NCBI RefSeq assembly: GCF_015355785.1
Contig: NZ_JADKYW010000002.1
Coordinates: 229,745 to 293,744, forward strand
Origin: Arthrobacter gandavensis
GTDB lineage: Bacteria > Actinomycetota > Actinomycetes > Actinomycetales > Micrococcaceae
Length of the DNA: 64,000 nucleotides
Reading direction: 5' to 3'
The first letter of the stretch is position 1. Each line of letters starts with the position of its first letter. A program made the translations under genes and the position numbers. This document shows positions 8,372 to 16,638 of the stretch, piece after piece. The notes beneath the pieces were generated by a model. It had not been told where the DNA came from. It worked only from the letters and a program-made list of their open reading frames with translations, and made no database searches.

Positions 8372-8416
8372 GGAGCGGGCGCCAAGGGGCGGAACACCGG
8401 GTGCAGCCACGGAGCA

Positions 8417-8875
8417 CTAGCGTCCGGCTCCTGACCCGGCGACAAGGAATTCGTTCCGGGTTTCGATGAGGTTTTGCAGGTAGCGCGCCAGCACGAGTTT
8501 CTCCACCAGCCGGCCGAGTGGCCCGAAGGGCGCCTCGAACTCGATGCGGTCCACCATGATGGTGTCCGCCGCGTCTTCGCTGAACTCGTGGACGTGCCGG
8601 AACCGCCGGAACGGCCCCTTGACCTGCTCATCGACGAAGCGGTTGGGGACTTCCATTGCGGTGATCCGGCTCGTCATCCTGAGCGGCACGCCGAAGTGCC
8701 AGGCCCGCCACGTGACGTCCTCGCCTAGGGAAATCAGTCCCGTAGTCACACCTGCGACCGCCTCTTCGCGGGAGCGCGCCATCGAGTCTTTGTGGGCGTC
8801 GATGCTCCGCGCACGGTCGAACAGTTCAGCCCTGGGCATGGCGGTGCGCGTGATGCACTCGAAGGAAACGGTCAT
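8417..8875 (-). CDS. SRPBCC family protein
   Basis: 152-residue START/polyketide-cyclase-like ligand-binding fold. Landmarks are SFECITRTAMPRAELFDRARSID at the start, the TSRITAMEVPNRFVDEQVKGPFRRFRHVHEF central strand block and a long C-terminal helix (GRLVEKLVLARYLQNLIETRNEFL). Such proteins bind a hydrophobic ligand; substrate or partner unknown. Convergent with the stress protein gene and not in an obvious operon. Confidence 0.85.
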   Translation of the reverse strand: MTVSFECITRTAMPRAELFDRARSIDAHKDSMARSREEAVAGVTTGLISLGEDVTWRAWHFGVPLRMTSRITAMEVPNRFVDEQVKGPFRRFRHVHEFSEDAADTIMVDRIEFEAPFGPLGRLVEKLVLARYLQNLIETRNEFLVAGSGAGR

Positions 8876-8979
8876 CTACTGAGTATGACCGTGCTGCTGG
8901 GCATCCTTGCGGAACCGGTATCAGCCGAGGCTCTCGAAAATCATGGTCGCCTGAATGCGGTCTCCGCCAAAGCCGTGTG

Positions 8980-9120
8980 CCAGCAGTTCCAGGCCACCGC
9001 ACCGGCAGGCAAAAGTGCCAAGACCCGGAGGCCACTGTCGCGGCCTTGCCGTGACAGTCAGCGTGCCCTCATGCGCCTGGACAATGCTCTTGACGATCGC
9101 CAGTCCCAGGCGCGCCCAGG
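8980..9120 (-). pseudogene. Remnant of a sensor histidine kinase (C-terminal ATPase end), frameshifted
   Basis: Read on the minus strand, 9109 downward encodes LGLAIVKSIVQAHEGTLTVTARP, the G2-box end of a HATPase_c domain. After this the homology continues in another frame (DSGLRVLALLPAG), the usual last strand of a two-component kinase, and stops at 8941-8943. Nothing upstream encodes the rest of the kinase: it is cut off just before the binding-protein promoter region. A relic rather than a working gene. Confidence 0.65.
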
Positions 9121-9152
9121 ACCGCGGTCACGGAACAAATTACTTCGTGATT

Positions 9153-9173
9153 AATATCAAGCAGCATGATATT
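9153..9173. promoter_or_regulatory. Palindromic operator candidate upstream of the ABC importer operon
   Basis: AATATCA (9153-9159) and TGATATT (9167-9173) form a perfect 7-bp inverted repeat with a 7-base spacer, 49 bases before the start of the binding protein gene. Its size suits a dimeric regulator. No cognate regulator is adjacent. Confidence 0.45.
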
Positions 9174-9221
9174 CTCCTCGAAAGTTTGATCCGTGATGCA
9201 GCTCACACTCAGGAGATCGCC

Positions 9222-10160
9222 ATGAAGCTCAACCGTTTCAGCACCGTCGCCGTTGCCGGCGCTGTCCTCCTCGCACTGACGTCCTGTTCGGCGTCGGACA
9301 GCGAGGCGGAACCCGCGGGCGGCCAGGGAAGCCAGGCCGCGTCCGGCGGGGTCAACACCGAAGCTCCGGTGTATGACCAGCTGCCGGAGGCCATCAAGTC
9401 CGCCGGGGTCATCAACATTGCCGGTGACACCCATCCGCCGTACCGCACGCTGGAGCAGAATGGGGACATCACCGGCATTGACCCGGACATCCAGGCAGCT
9501 CTGTCCGAACAGCTGGGCGTCCCGTTCGCCATCCAGACGGCCTCCGGCCTGGACGCCATGCTCACCGGAATGCTCTCCGGCCGCTACGACGCGTTCAATG
9601 GTCCGGTCCGCACCACGGCTGAACGGGAAGCCGACTTCGATGCCGTCGTCTGGATGACCACCCGCACTTCCTACCTCTACCTCGCGGAGCGGAAGGATGA
9701 TCTCGGTGCCCCCGAGGATCTCTGCGGCGCCCGCGTAGCCGGCGTCACCGGATCAGTCACCGAGTCCCAGCTGGAGCGTTACACCGAATGGTGCGCTGAA
9801 AAGGGCCTTGAGGCGCCGGAGTTCGTCGGCCTCAAAGACACCAACTCCACCATCCTCGCCGTGCAGTCGGACCGCGCGGACTATGCCGGCACCACGCAGA
9901 CCGCGGCACTCGACATCCAGGCGCAGGACGAGGGCACCTTCGAGTTCCTGGTGCAGAGCGACGAGCAGGGCGCCGGCGTTGACCAGCTGGCCATGTTCCT
10001 GCCGAAGAGCAACGAACTCGCTCCCGCCATGCTGGCCGCCTTCGAGGGCATCTTCGAGAACGGCGAATATGACCGGATCATGTCCGAGTGGAAGCTGGAT
10101 GACGTCACGGTGGAAAGCCCCACACTGAACCCCATGACAGCTGGGAAATCAGGCAAATGA
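9222..10160 (+). CDS. Amino-acid-type ABC transporter substrate-binding lipoprotein
   Basis: 312-residue bacterial extracellular solute-binding protein family 3. ATG at 9222 with AGGAG 7 bases upstream. Lipoprotein signal: MKLNRFSTVAVAGAVLLALTS followed by the lipobox cysteine (LTSC). After a low-complexity linker, the fold starts at SAGVINIAGDTHPPYRTLEQNGDITGIDPDI, the usual family 3 opening. It overlaps the permease gene by 4 bp. With the permease and ATPase it makes a complete importer, likely for a polar amino acid or a related carboxylate; the downstream CoA-transferase and dehydratase-like genes suggest the ligand enters that pathway. Confidence 0.9.
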   Translation: MKLNRFSTVAVAGAVLLALTSCSASDSEAEPAGGQGSQAASGGVNTEAPVYDQLPEAIKSAGVINIAGDTHPPYRTLEQNGDITGIDPDIQAALSEQLGVPFAIQTASGLDAMLTGMLSGRYDAFNGPVRTTAEREADFDAVVWMTTRTSYLYLAERKDDLGAPEDLCGARVAGVTGSVTESQLERYTEWCAEKGLEAPEFVGLKDTNSTILAVQSDRADYAGTTQTAALDIQAQDEGTFEFLVQSDEQGAGVDQLAMFLPKSNELAPAMLAAFEGIFENGEYDRIMSEWKLDDVTVESPTLNPMTAGKSGK

Positions 10161-11113
10161 GCATAACGGACACCCCCACGTCCTCCGGACCCGCAGTACG
10201 CGCCAACGCCGTGGACGTGGCCCAGGCCCGTCCACGGATTAGGCCGCTGCGGATTCTGGGCACCGCATTGCTGCTGCTGATAGCCGGCGGCATCCTCTAC
10301 TTCCTCATCTCCAACAAGCGCTTCGAATGGCCCGTCGTCGCCGAGTACCTCTTCGCACCCAGCGTGCTCCTCGGCCTGATGACCAGCGTCCTGCTCATGG
10401 TGGTCACCATGGTGCTCGGCACCATCCTGGGAACCGTGCTCGCCGCGGGCCAGCTGAGCGACTACTGGCCCGTGCGCGTGGCGTGCATGGCCTTTGTGGG
10501 CTTCTTCCGGGGAGTCCCGCCGCTGGTCCAGCTGATTTTCTGGTTCAACCTGGCGTACCTGGTCCCCCGCATCGCCGTCGGTGTGCCGTTCGGTCCGGAG
10601 TTCTTCAGCTGGTCCACCAATGACCTCATCACCCCGCTGACGGCCGCCATCATCGGCCTCTCACTGCATGAGGCCGCGTACATGGCGGAGATCATCCGCG
10701 CCGGCATCCTGTCCGTGGACCAGGGACAGCACGACGCCGCGTCCGCCATGGGCTTCAGCCGCTGGCACTCCTTCACCCGGATTGTGATGCCGCAGGCCAT
10801 GCGCGTGATCATTCCGCCCACCGGCTCCCAGATCATCGCGACCCTGAAGGGCACATCGCTGGTGAGCGTGATTGCCATGGGAGACCTGCTGCACGCCGTC
10901 CAGGTCATCTACAACCGCACCTATGACGTGGTTCCCATGCTGGTCGTGGCGGTGATCTGGTACCTCGTGGCCGTCACCATCCTGACGTTCTTCCAGCGCC
11001 GCGTGGAGGAGTACTACGGGCGCGGTGCCACCCGCTCCGCGCCCAAGGCAACCACCAGTTCCAAGCCCGACGCCGGTACCACCGCCGCGGTCCGGACCCA
11101 GGAGAACCAATAA
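10157..11113 (+). CDS. Amino-acid-type ABC transporter permease
   Basis: 318-residue His/Glu/Gln/Arg/opine-type permease. The cytoplasmic N-terminal tail is followed by a hydrophobic segment (ILGTALLLLIAGGILYFLI), then the family block FVGFFRGVPPLVQLIFWFNLAY and the EAA loop EIIRAGILSVDQGQHDAASAMGFS, which contacts the ATPase. A Ser/Thr/Pro-rich C-terminal tail is present. Starts by ATGA overlap with the binding-protein gene and ends overlapping the ATPase start by one base. Confidence 0.92.
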   Translation: MSITDTPTSSGPAVRANAVDVAQARPRIRPLRILGTALLLLIAGGILYFLISNKRFEWPVVAEYLFAPSVLLGLMTSVLLMVVTMVLGTILGTVLAAGQLSDYWPVRVACMAFVGFFRGVPPLVQLIFWFNLAYLVPRIAVGVPFGPEFFSWSTNDLITPLTAAIIGLSLHEAAYMAEIIRAGILSVDQGQHDAASAMGFSRWHSFTRIVMPQAMRVIIPPTGSQIIATLKGTSLVSVIAMGDLLHAVQVIYNRTYDVVPMLVVAVIWYLVAVTILTFFQRRVEEYYGRGATRSAPKATTSSKPDAGTTAAVRTQENQ

Positions 11114-11940
11114 TGAACACCGCACAGATCCCGGCCGGGGCCGCGGGCACCGCCACGGCAACCCGCCCCGTCCTGGAGGTAGTGGGCCTGCGCAAGCGCT
11201 TCGGGGACCACACCGCTCTGGACGGCATTGACCTGACCGTTAACGAGGGCGAGGTCGTCGCCATCCTCGGCCCCTCGGGTTCCGGCAAGTCGACCCTGGT
11301 CCGGTGCCTGGACCAGCTTGAAACCATCGACGGCGGAGCCATGTACCTGGACGGGGAACTGCTCGGCTTCGAACAGGGAAAAGTTCTGCGTCCGCTGACG
11401 GACGCCGGTGTCCGGGCCCAGCGCCGCCGCATGAGCATGGTGTTCCAGCAGTTCAACCTGTTCCCGCACTGGACCGTGCTGCGCAACGTCACCGAGGCGC
11501 CCGTCGCCGTCCACGGCGTTGCACCCGCGGACGCCAAGGCGAAAGCCCTGGACCTGCTGGAGAAGGTGGGCCTTTCGGACAAGGCGTCCGCGTACCCGCG
11601 GCAGCTTTCCGGCGGCCAGCAGCAGCGCGTCGCCATTGCCCGTGCGGTCGCCGTCGAGCCCCGTGTGCTGCTCTTCGACGAACCCACCAGCGCCCTGGAC
11701 CCGGAACTGATCGACGAAGTACTGCAGACCATGCAGGCCCTCGCCGCCTCGGGACGCACCATGGTGGTGGTCACGCATGAAATGGAGTTCGCCCGCGAAG
11801 TCGCGGACCGCTGCGTGTTCATGGCGGACGGCAAGGTGGTCGAAGACCAGCCGGCCGAGGCGTTCTTCCGCAACCCGCAGACGAACCGGCTGCGCTCCTT
11901 CCTCGCCCGCTCGATGCGCAGGAACGACGAGCAGCAGTGA
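11113..11940 (+). CDS. Amino-acid-type ABC transporter ATP-binding protein
   Basis: 275-residue ATPase with an N-terminal extension of about 18 residues. Walker A GPSGSGKST (residues 55-63), Q-loop in VFQQFNLFPHWTVLRNV, signature LSGGQQQR, Walker B VLLFDEPTSALD and the switch histidine in VVTHEMEFA. The sequence is of the HisP/GlnQ type. It drives the importer formed with the two preceding genes. GTGA overlap with the next gene keeps the operon coupled. Confidence 0.95.
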   Translation: MNTAQIPAGAAGTATATRPVLEVVGLRKRFGDHTALDGIDLTVNEGEVVAILGPSGSGKSTLVRCLDQLETIDGGAMYLDGELLGFEQGKVLRPLTDAGVRAQRRRMSMVFQQFNLFPHWTVLRNVTEAPVAVHGVAPADAKAKALDLLEKVGLSDKASAYPRQLSGGQQQRVAIARAVAVEPRVLLFDEPTSALDPELIDEVLQTMQALAASGRTMVVVTHEMEFAREVADRCVFMADGKVVEDQPAEAFFRNPQTNRLRSFLARSMRRNDEQQ

Positions 11941-13082
11941 CAGCTACTACCCTGATGGCCACCGGGGACCTGGTCCTGGAGCGCGACGACGCCACGTCCC
12001 TCTTCAGCGCCGCCGCCCCCGTGCTGGCCGAAGCGGATCTCGTCATCGGCCACCTCGAAGTCCCGCACACCACGTCCACTGCCACGGCCTCCTCGGACGT
12101 GCCCGCGCTGCCGGCCCCGCCGTCGGCCCTCGACGCCGTAGCGGCTGCCGGGTTCGACGTCCTCACCCTGGCCGGGAACCACGTTTACGACTTCGGCGCG
12201 GAAGGAATCGAGGACACCCGGCGGCACTGCCGCGAGCGCGGCCTGGCCACCACCGGCGCGGGACGCAACCTCGCAGAGGCCTGGGAACCGGCGGTTGTTG
12301 AACACGGCGGCCGGCAGGTCATCGTGCTCAGCGTCAACTGCGTGGGACCCAAGGAGTCCTGGGCCGGCAGCTCGAAGGCTGGCTGCGCCTGGGTTGAGGT
12401 CGTCACGCACTACGAGCCGCGGGGCGCCAATCCCGGCGGTCCGCCGCGCATCTACACGTTCGCCGAACCGCGGTCCCTGGCCGCTTTCACCGACCAGGTG
12501 GCGAGCCATGCGCGGCAGGGTGCCGCCGTCGTCGTCGCCCTGCACCAGGGGCTGGTGCACCAGCCGGTGGAGATCGCGCAGTACCAGTACCAGGTTGCCT
12601 ATGCAGCCATCGACGCCGGAGCTGTGGCGGTGCTCGCCCACCACGCCCACATCCTCAAGGGTGTGGAGGCCTACCGTGGCCGCCCGATCTTCCACGGACT
12701 CGGCAACTTCGCCACCGTGACGCGGGCACTGGGCGGCGCACCGGATGATTCGCCCGAGCGCCGGGCCTGGGCCCGCGCAAGAACCCGGCTGTTCGGCTTC
12801 CAGCCGGACCCCGCGATGCCGGAGTACCCGTTCCATCCGGAGAGCCGGAACACCCTGATCGCCGTGCTCACCCTCGGCGCGGACGGCAGCGTTGCAGCGG
12901 AAGTTATTCCCTGCTGGATCGACGACGACGCCCGTCCGGTCCCGCTGACCCGCGCCAATGGCGGGGACCAGGTGGGCGACTACTTACAGCGCATTACCCG
13001 GGAAGCCGGCCTGGACACCGTCCTGGACTGGGCAGGAGACCGGCTGACCGTTCATTTGAAGGAGACACCCCATGAGCATTGA
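11937..13082 (+). CDS. CapA family protein (metallophosphoesterase-like)
   Basis: 381 residues with a GTG start overlapping the ATPase stop. Like CapA/PgsA proteins it has a calcineurin-like metal centre: MATGDLVLERDD, DLVIGHLEVPHT, LTLAGNHVYDFG, a histidine at VVVALHQG, and LAHHAHILKGVEAYRGRPIFHGLGN. Unlike capsule CapA it has no signal peptide or membrane anchor, so it should be cytosolic. Placed between an importer and a CoA transferase, it may hydrolyse a phosphoester or a peptide-type bond in the imported compound. That is inference from context. Confidence 0.85.
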   Translation: MTATTLMATGDLVLERDDATSLFSAAAPVLAEADLVIGHLEVPHTTSTATASSDVPALPAPPSALDAVAAAGFDVLTLAGNHVYDFGAEGIEDTRRHCRERGLATTGAGRNLAEAWEPAVVEHGGRQVIVLSVNCVGPKESWAGSSKAGCAWVEVVTHYEPRGANPGGPPRIYTFAEPRSLAAFTDQVASHARQGAAVVVALHQGLVHQPVEIAQYQYQVAYAAIDAGAVAVLAHHAHILKGVEAYRGRPIFHGLGNFATVTRALGGAPDDSPERRAWARARTRLFGFQPDPAMPEYPFHPESRNTLIAVLTLGADGSVAAEVIPCWIDDDARPVPLTRANGGDQVGDYLQRITREAGLDTVLDWAGDRLTVHLKETPHEH

Positions 13083-14313
13083 GACCAAGCCCCTGGCGGG
13101 CAAGACAGTCATCGACCTGACGACGGCGCTGGCAGGCCCTTATGCGACCCTGCTGCTGGCGGGGCTCGGGGCCCGGGTCATCAAGGTGGAGAACCCCACC
13201 CGCGGCGGGGACTCCTCGCGCAACAACTCCCCCTACGTCACCTCCCAGGGCCTGAACGTGCGGCGGACGTCGGAGGATGACATGTCCGTCTCCATGATGC
13301 TCCGCGGCCGCGGCAAGGAATCCGTGACGCTGAACCTGAAGCACCCGGAGAGCAAGCAGGTGCTGTTCGACCTCATTGCCGAAGCGGACATTGTGGTGGA
13401 GAACTACAGTGCCGGCGTCACCAAGCGCCTCGGCATCGACTACGCGAGCGTGAAACACCTCAACGACAAACTCGTCTACACCTCCATCAGCGGTTTCGGC
13501 GCCGGCACGGAGAACGGGGACCGGAAGGCGATGGACACCATCGTCCAAGCACTCAGCGGCGTCATGATGACCGCCGGTGAACCCGGCCAGCCGCCGGTGC
13601 GCTTCGGCCTGCCGATTGGCGACCTGTCCGCTCCGCTCTTCGCGGTCATCGGCACCCTGAGTGCCCTGCTCCAGGCCGAGCACACCGGCCAGGGGCAGCA
13701 CGTGGACGTGTCGATGCTCGGGGCACTGACCTCGATGGTGGCCTGCGAGCCCTTCGATGCCCTGGAATCCGTAGGCTTCCCGCTGCGCACCGGCGCCTAC
13801 GTTCCCCGCCTGGCGCCGTTCGGCACGTTCCGCGCGGCCGACGGATACTTTGCGATCTGCGCCCCCACGGACCAGTTCGCGGCAGGCGTCCTTCGCGCCA
13901 TCGAGCGTCCCGACCTGCTGGACTCCGAGGACTTCGGTACCCGCGACGCCCGCGTCTTCAACGCCGACCGGCTCCACGGGCTGATTGCCGGGTGGGCCGC
14001 CGAGAAACCCCTGGACGAGGTACTGGAAGCACTCACGTCCAACGGCGCTCCCGCGGCACCGGTCCGCACCACGGCCGAGGCGGTGCGGGATCCGCTGGTG
14101 CTGTCCCGCGGCGAAGTGGTGCCGCTGTCCCACCCCAAGTTCGGGCACTTTGACGGTCTCTTCGGCTCGGGGCTGCCCATGGTCCTGTCCGGCAGCCGCA
14201 CCACCCTGGACGCGCCGGCCCCGTACCTGGGCGAGCACACGGACGTGGTCCTGAAGGCCCTGGGCTATGACTCCGACCGGATCGAGAACCTCCGCACCGC
14301 GGGTGTGTTGTGA
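13072..14313 (+). CDS. CaiB/BaiF (family III) CoA transferase
   Basis: 413-residue class III CoA transferase. N-terminal DLTTALAGPYATLLLAGLGARVIKVENP is the family Rossmann half. The probable catalytic aspartate lies in KAMDTIVQALSGVMMTAGEPGQPP, and GQHVDVSMLGALTSM is a further conserved block. It would move CoA between a donor thioester and the carboxylate of the pathway substrate, giving the acyl-CoA that a 2-hydroxyacyl-CoA dehydratase would need. Overlaps the CapA-like gene by 11 bp and the next gene by 4 bp. Confidence 0.93.
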   Translation: MSIETKPLAGKTVIDLTTALAGPYATLLLAGLGARVIKVENPTRGGDSSRNNSPYVTSQGLNVRRTSEDDMSVSMMLRGRGKESVTLNLKHPESKQVLFDLIAEADIVVENYSAGVTKRLGIDYASVKHLNDKLVYTSISGFGAGTENGDRKAMDTIVQALSGVMMTAGEPGQPPVRFGLPIGDLSAPLFAVIGTLSALLQAEHTGQGQHVDVSMLGALTSMVACEPFDALESVGFPLRTGAYVPRLAPFGTFRAADGYFAICAPTDQFAAGVLRAIERPDLLDSEDFGTRDARVFNADRLHGLIAGWAAEKPLDEVLEALTSNGAPAAPVRTTAEAVRDPLVLSRGEVVPLSHPKFGHFDGLFGSGLPMVLSGSRTTLDAPAPYLGEHTDVVLKALGYDSDRIENLRTAGVL

Positions 14314-15368
14314 CTGATCCCGCACCTCGGATCGGGATCATCGGCGCGGATGCGCCCCGGCAGATTCTCCTGGCCGCGGGGGCGACGCCGGTGCGGCTGT
14401 TCGGTGCCTGGTCCGGGGACATCTCGCGGGAAGCGGCTGAGCTCCTGGGGGCGGCCGACGCCGTTGCCGCCCGGGTGCTGGACGGCGTCCTGTCCGGGCT
14501 CCATGACGGCCTCGCCGGGCTGGTGGTCTGCAATGACTCCGCAGCGAACCTGCGGGCCTACTACGTGCTGCGGCTGCTGGCCGAACGCGGGCGCATCCCG
14601 TACCCGGTCCAGTTGCTGGATACGCCCCGCGGCGGCGGCCCGCATGTGAACCTCTTCGTCGCGCGGCAGTATGAGCGGCTGGCCGGGTTCGTGTCAGCGT
14701 GCACCGGGCAAGTGCTCGACGCCGATACCTTGGCTGCCGCCGCTGGCCGGGAGAACTCGCTGGGTGAGGCCCTCGAGCGGGTGCGGGAGCGGCGGGTGGC
14801 AGGAACCCTTTCCGGGAGCGCCGCCCTGCGGTGTTACGCGGCCGCCGTCCAGCTGCCGCCGGAGCAGGCACTGGCTGCCATCGAGGCGATCCAGCAGGCT
14901 GACGCCCCGGGGACCACACTGCCGGTGTTTCTGACCGGCAGCTCGCACCCGGACACCACCGTCTATGAGGCGCTCGAGCAGGCCGGCATTGGAGTCGTGG
15001 GAGAAGACCACGACGCCGGAGACGCCGCCTGGATCGGGCAGACCGTGGACGCCGTTTCGCCCGGCGAAGCTTTCCGCGCCCTGGCCGAGCTGCACGCCCA
15101 GCGTCCGCCGTCGGCGTCGCGCTCCCTGACCTCCGAACGCACCGAACACCTGCTGACCGAAGTCCGCCGGACGGGCGCCGCCGGAGTGGTGGCCCTGGTC
15201 CGGGACCTCGACGACGGCCCGGTCTGGGACCTGCCCGCCCAGCGCGAGGCGCTGGCTGCCAGCGGAACCTGGCTGGCCGGCGTCGTCCGCGTTCCAGCCG
15301 ACGGAGCCGCAGCTGCCGCCGCCGATCTCATTGCCAGCGTCCAGTTGTCCGGGGAGATTGCCTCATGA
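14310..15368 (+). CDS. 2-hydroxyacyl-CoA dehydratase-like protein, small subunit (HgdB/FldC-like), lacking Fe-S cysteines
   Basis: 352 residues, GTG start. The N-terminus (RIGIIGADAPRQILLAAGATPVRLFGAW) and the block DGLAGLVVCNDSAANLRAYYVLRLL match the double Rossmann-like architecture of HgdB-type dehydratase subunits. In active enzymes three cysteines hold a [4Fe-4S] cluster. Here only the second position looks occupied (Cys74); the first maps to an alanine/valine stretch (ADAVAARVLDG) and the third to VALVRDLDDGPVW. The other cysteines, 131 and 175, do not fit the pattern. No activator ATPase (HgdC/FldI type) is in the window. The chemistry is therefore uncertain. Confidence 0.75.
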   Translation: MTDPAPRIGIIGADAPRQILLAAGATPVRLFGAWSGDISREAAELLGAADAVAARVLDGVLSGLHDGLAGLVVCNDSAANLRAYYVLRLLAERGRIPYPVQLLDTPRGGGPHVNLFVARQYERLAGFVSACTGQVLDADTLAAAAGRENSLGEALERVRERRVAGTLSGSAALRCYAAAVQLPPEQALAAIEAIQQADAPGTTLPVFLTGSSHPDTTVYEALEQAGIGVVGEDHDAGDAAWIGQTVDAVSPGEAFRALAELHAQRPPSASRSLTSERTEHLLTEVRRTGAAGVVALVRDLDDGPVWDLPAQREALAASGTWLAGVVRVPADGAAAAAADLIASVQLSGEIAS

Positions 15369-16603
15369 CCGACCATCGACTCCGTTCAGCCGTGGCCGCT
15401 ACGCGCTACCAGAAGGAATGGTTCCAGTCCGTGCGCCAGCGGGCCGCGGCAGGCGAACCCATTGCGCTGTTGAACGCCGATGCCCCGCACGAAGTCTTCC
15501 GCGCCCTGGACATCCCCTACGTGGTGACGCAGTGGTGGTCCTCCATCATCGCGGCCAAGCGGGCCGGACCTGCGTCGATGGAGCGGCTGGCCGCCCGCGG
15601 GCTGCCCGACTTCAGCCAGCAGTACGATGCGATGCCGCTGGGTGAGCAGCTGCTCGACGCCGAGGACCGCCCGTGGGGCGGTTTGCCGGCACCGCGGTTC
15701 GCCGTGGCCGAGCGCAGCGGGGACGTCACCGCCAAGATCTTCGAGCAGTGGGGCAGGCTCCCGGGCACGGAAACGTTCCTCCTCTCCCGTACGGGCGCTG
15801 ACCCGCTGCCGGACCGGTGGTGGGAGCTGGTGCCGCACGACTGGGAGACGGCCTTCGGCTCGGACCGGCTGGACCTGCTGCAGGGTGAAATTGAGCAGCT
15901 GATCAGCTGGCTGGAAGAGCGTACTGGACGGACGCTGGACCGGGACCGGCTGGCGGAGATCATGGACCTGGGCAACCAGCAGGCCGAATGGAACCGCAAG
16001 ACCCGGGACCTCATCGCTTCGGCGCCGTTCGCCCCCGTCCTGGTGAATGACACGATGCCCGCCGTTATGGCACCGCAGTGGCAGCGCGGCACATCGTGGG
16101 CGGTGGACGCCGCTCGATCCTTGTATGAGGAAACGGCGCAGCGGGTGGCCGACGGCGTTGCCGTATGTCCCGGCGAAAAGCGGCGGCTGATGTGGGTGGG
16201 CCGCGGCCTGTGGTCCGATCTGGGCCTGTACACCCGGTTCCAGGAGGAATTCGGCGCGGTGTTCGTCTGGTCGATGTACCTGGCGATCGCCGCCGACGGG
16301 TACCTGCGCTACGGCGATGACCCGGTCCGGGCGCTGGCCGCCCGCTTCGTCGGAATCACGGATCAGCTTTATGTGCCGCCGTGGTCTGCCCAGTGGTACG
16401 TGAAGGAGGCCCTGAGTCATCGCGTGGACGGGGTGGTGCATCTGGTGGCGGACGATACCCCCGGCAGCGGGTTCATTACCGAAGCCCTGGAAGCTGAGGG
16501 GATTCCCGTGCTGGAGATCCGAGCCAACAACGCCGACCAGCGGTCCAGCGACGCCGCCCGCATCCCCGAGCGGATGGCCGAGTTTATCCGCGACCGTGTC
16601 TGA
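15365..16603 (+). CDS. 2-hydroxyacyl-CoA dehydratase-like protein, large subunit, lacking Fe-S cysteines
   Basis: 412 residues, ATGA overlap with the preceding subunit. Family features include LNADAPHEVFRALDIPYVVTQWWSSIIAAK at the N-terminus, a central helical part around GEIEQLISWLEERTGR, and a C-terminal Rossmann-like half (RRLMWVGRGLWSDLGLYTRFQ). The whole protein contains a single cysteine (Cys268, in VAVCPGEKRR), so a cluster with three cysteine ligands cannot form. Either it is a non-redox relative working with the partner subunit, or it has another cofactor. Co-transcribed with importer, CapA-like and CoA-transferase genes. Confidence 0.75.
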   Translation: MTDHRLRSAVAATRYQKEWFQSVRQRAAAGEPIALLNADAPHEVFRALDIPYVVTQWWSSIIAAKRAGPASMERLAARGLPDFSQQYDAMPLGEQLLDAEDRPWGGLPAPRFAVAERSGDVTAKIFEQWGRLPGTETFLLSRTGADPLPDRWWELVPHDWETAFGSDRLDLLQGEIEQLISWLEERTGRTLDRDRLAEIMDLGNQQAEWNRKTRDLIASAPFAPVLVNDTMPAVMAPQWQRGTSWAVDAARSLYEETAQRVADGVAVCPGEKRRLMWVGRGLWSDLGLYTRFQEEFGAVFVWSMYLAIAADGYLRYGDDPVRALAARFVGITDQLYVPPWSAQWYVKEALSHRVDGVVHLVADDTPGSGFITEALEAEGIPVLEIRANNADQRSSDAARIPERMAEFIRDRV

Positions 16604-16638
16604 TTCCTGCTGCTCCCGCTGCCCGGCCCGGCCCTGCC

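Noticed and set aside
8792..9154. Plus-strand frame of 120 codons before the binding-protein gene
   Set aside because: It is antisense to the histidine kinase relic and the SRPBCC start, with no recognisable domain.
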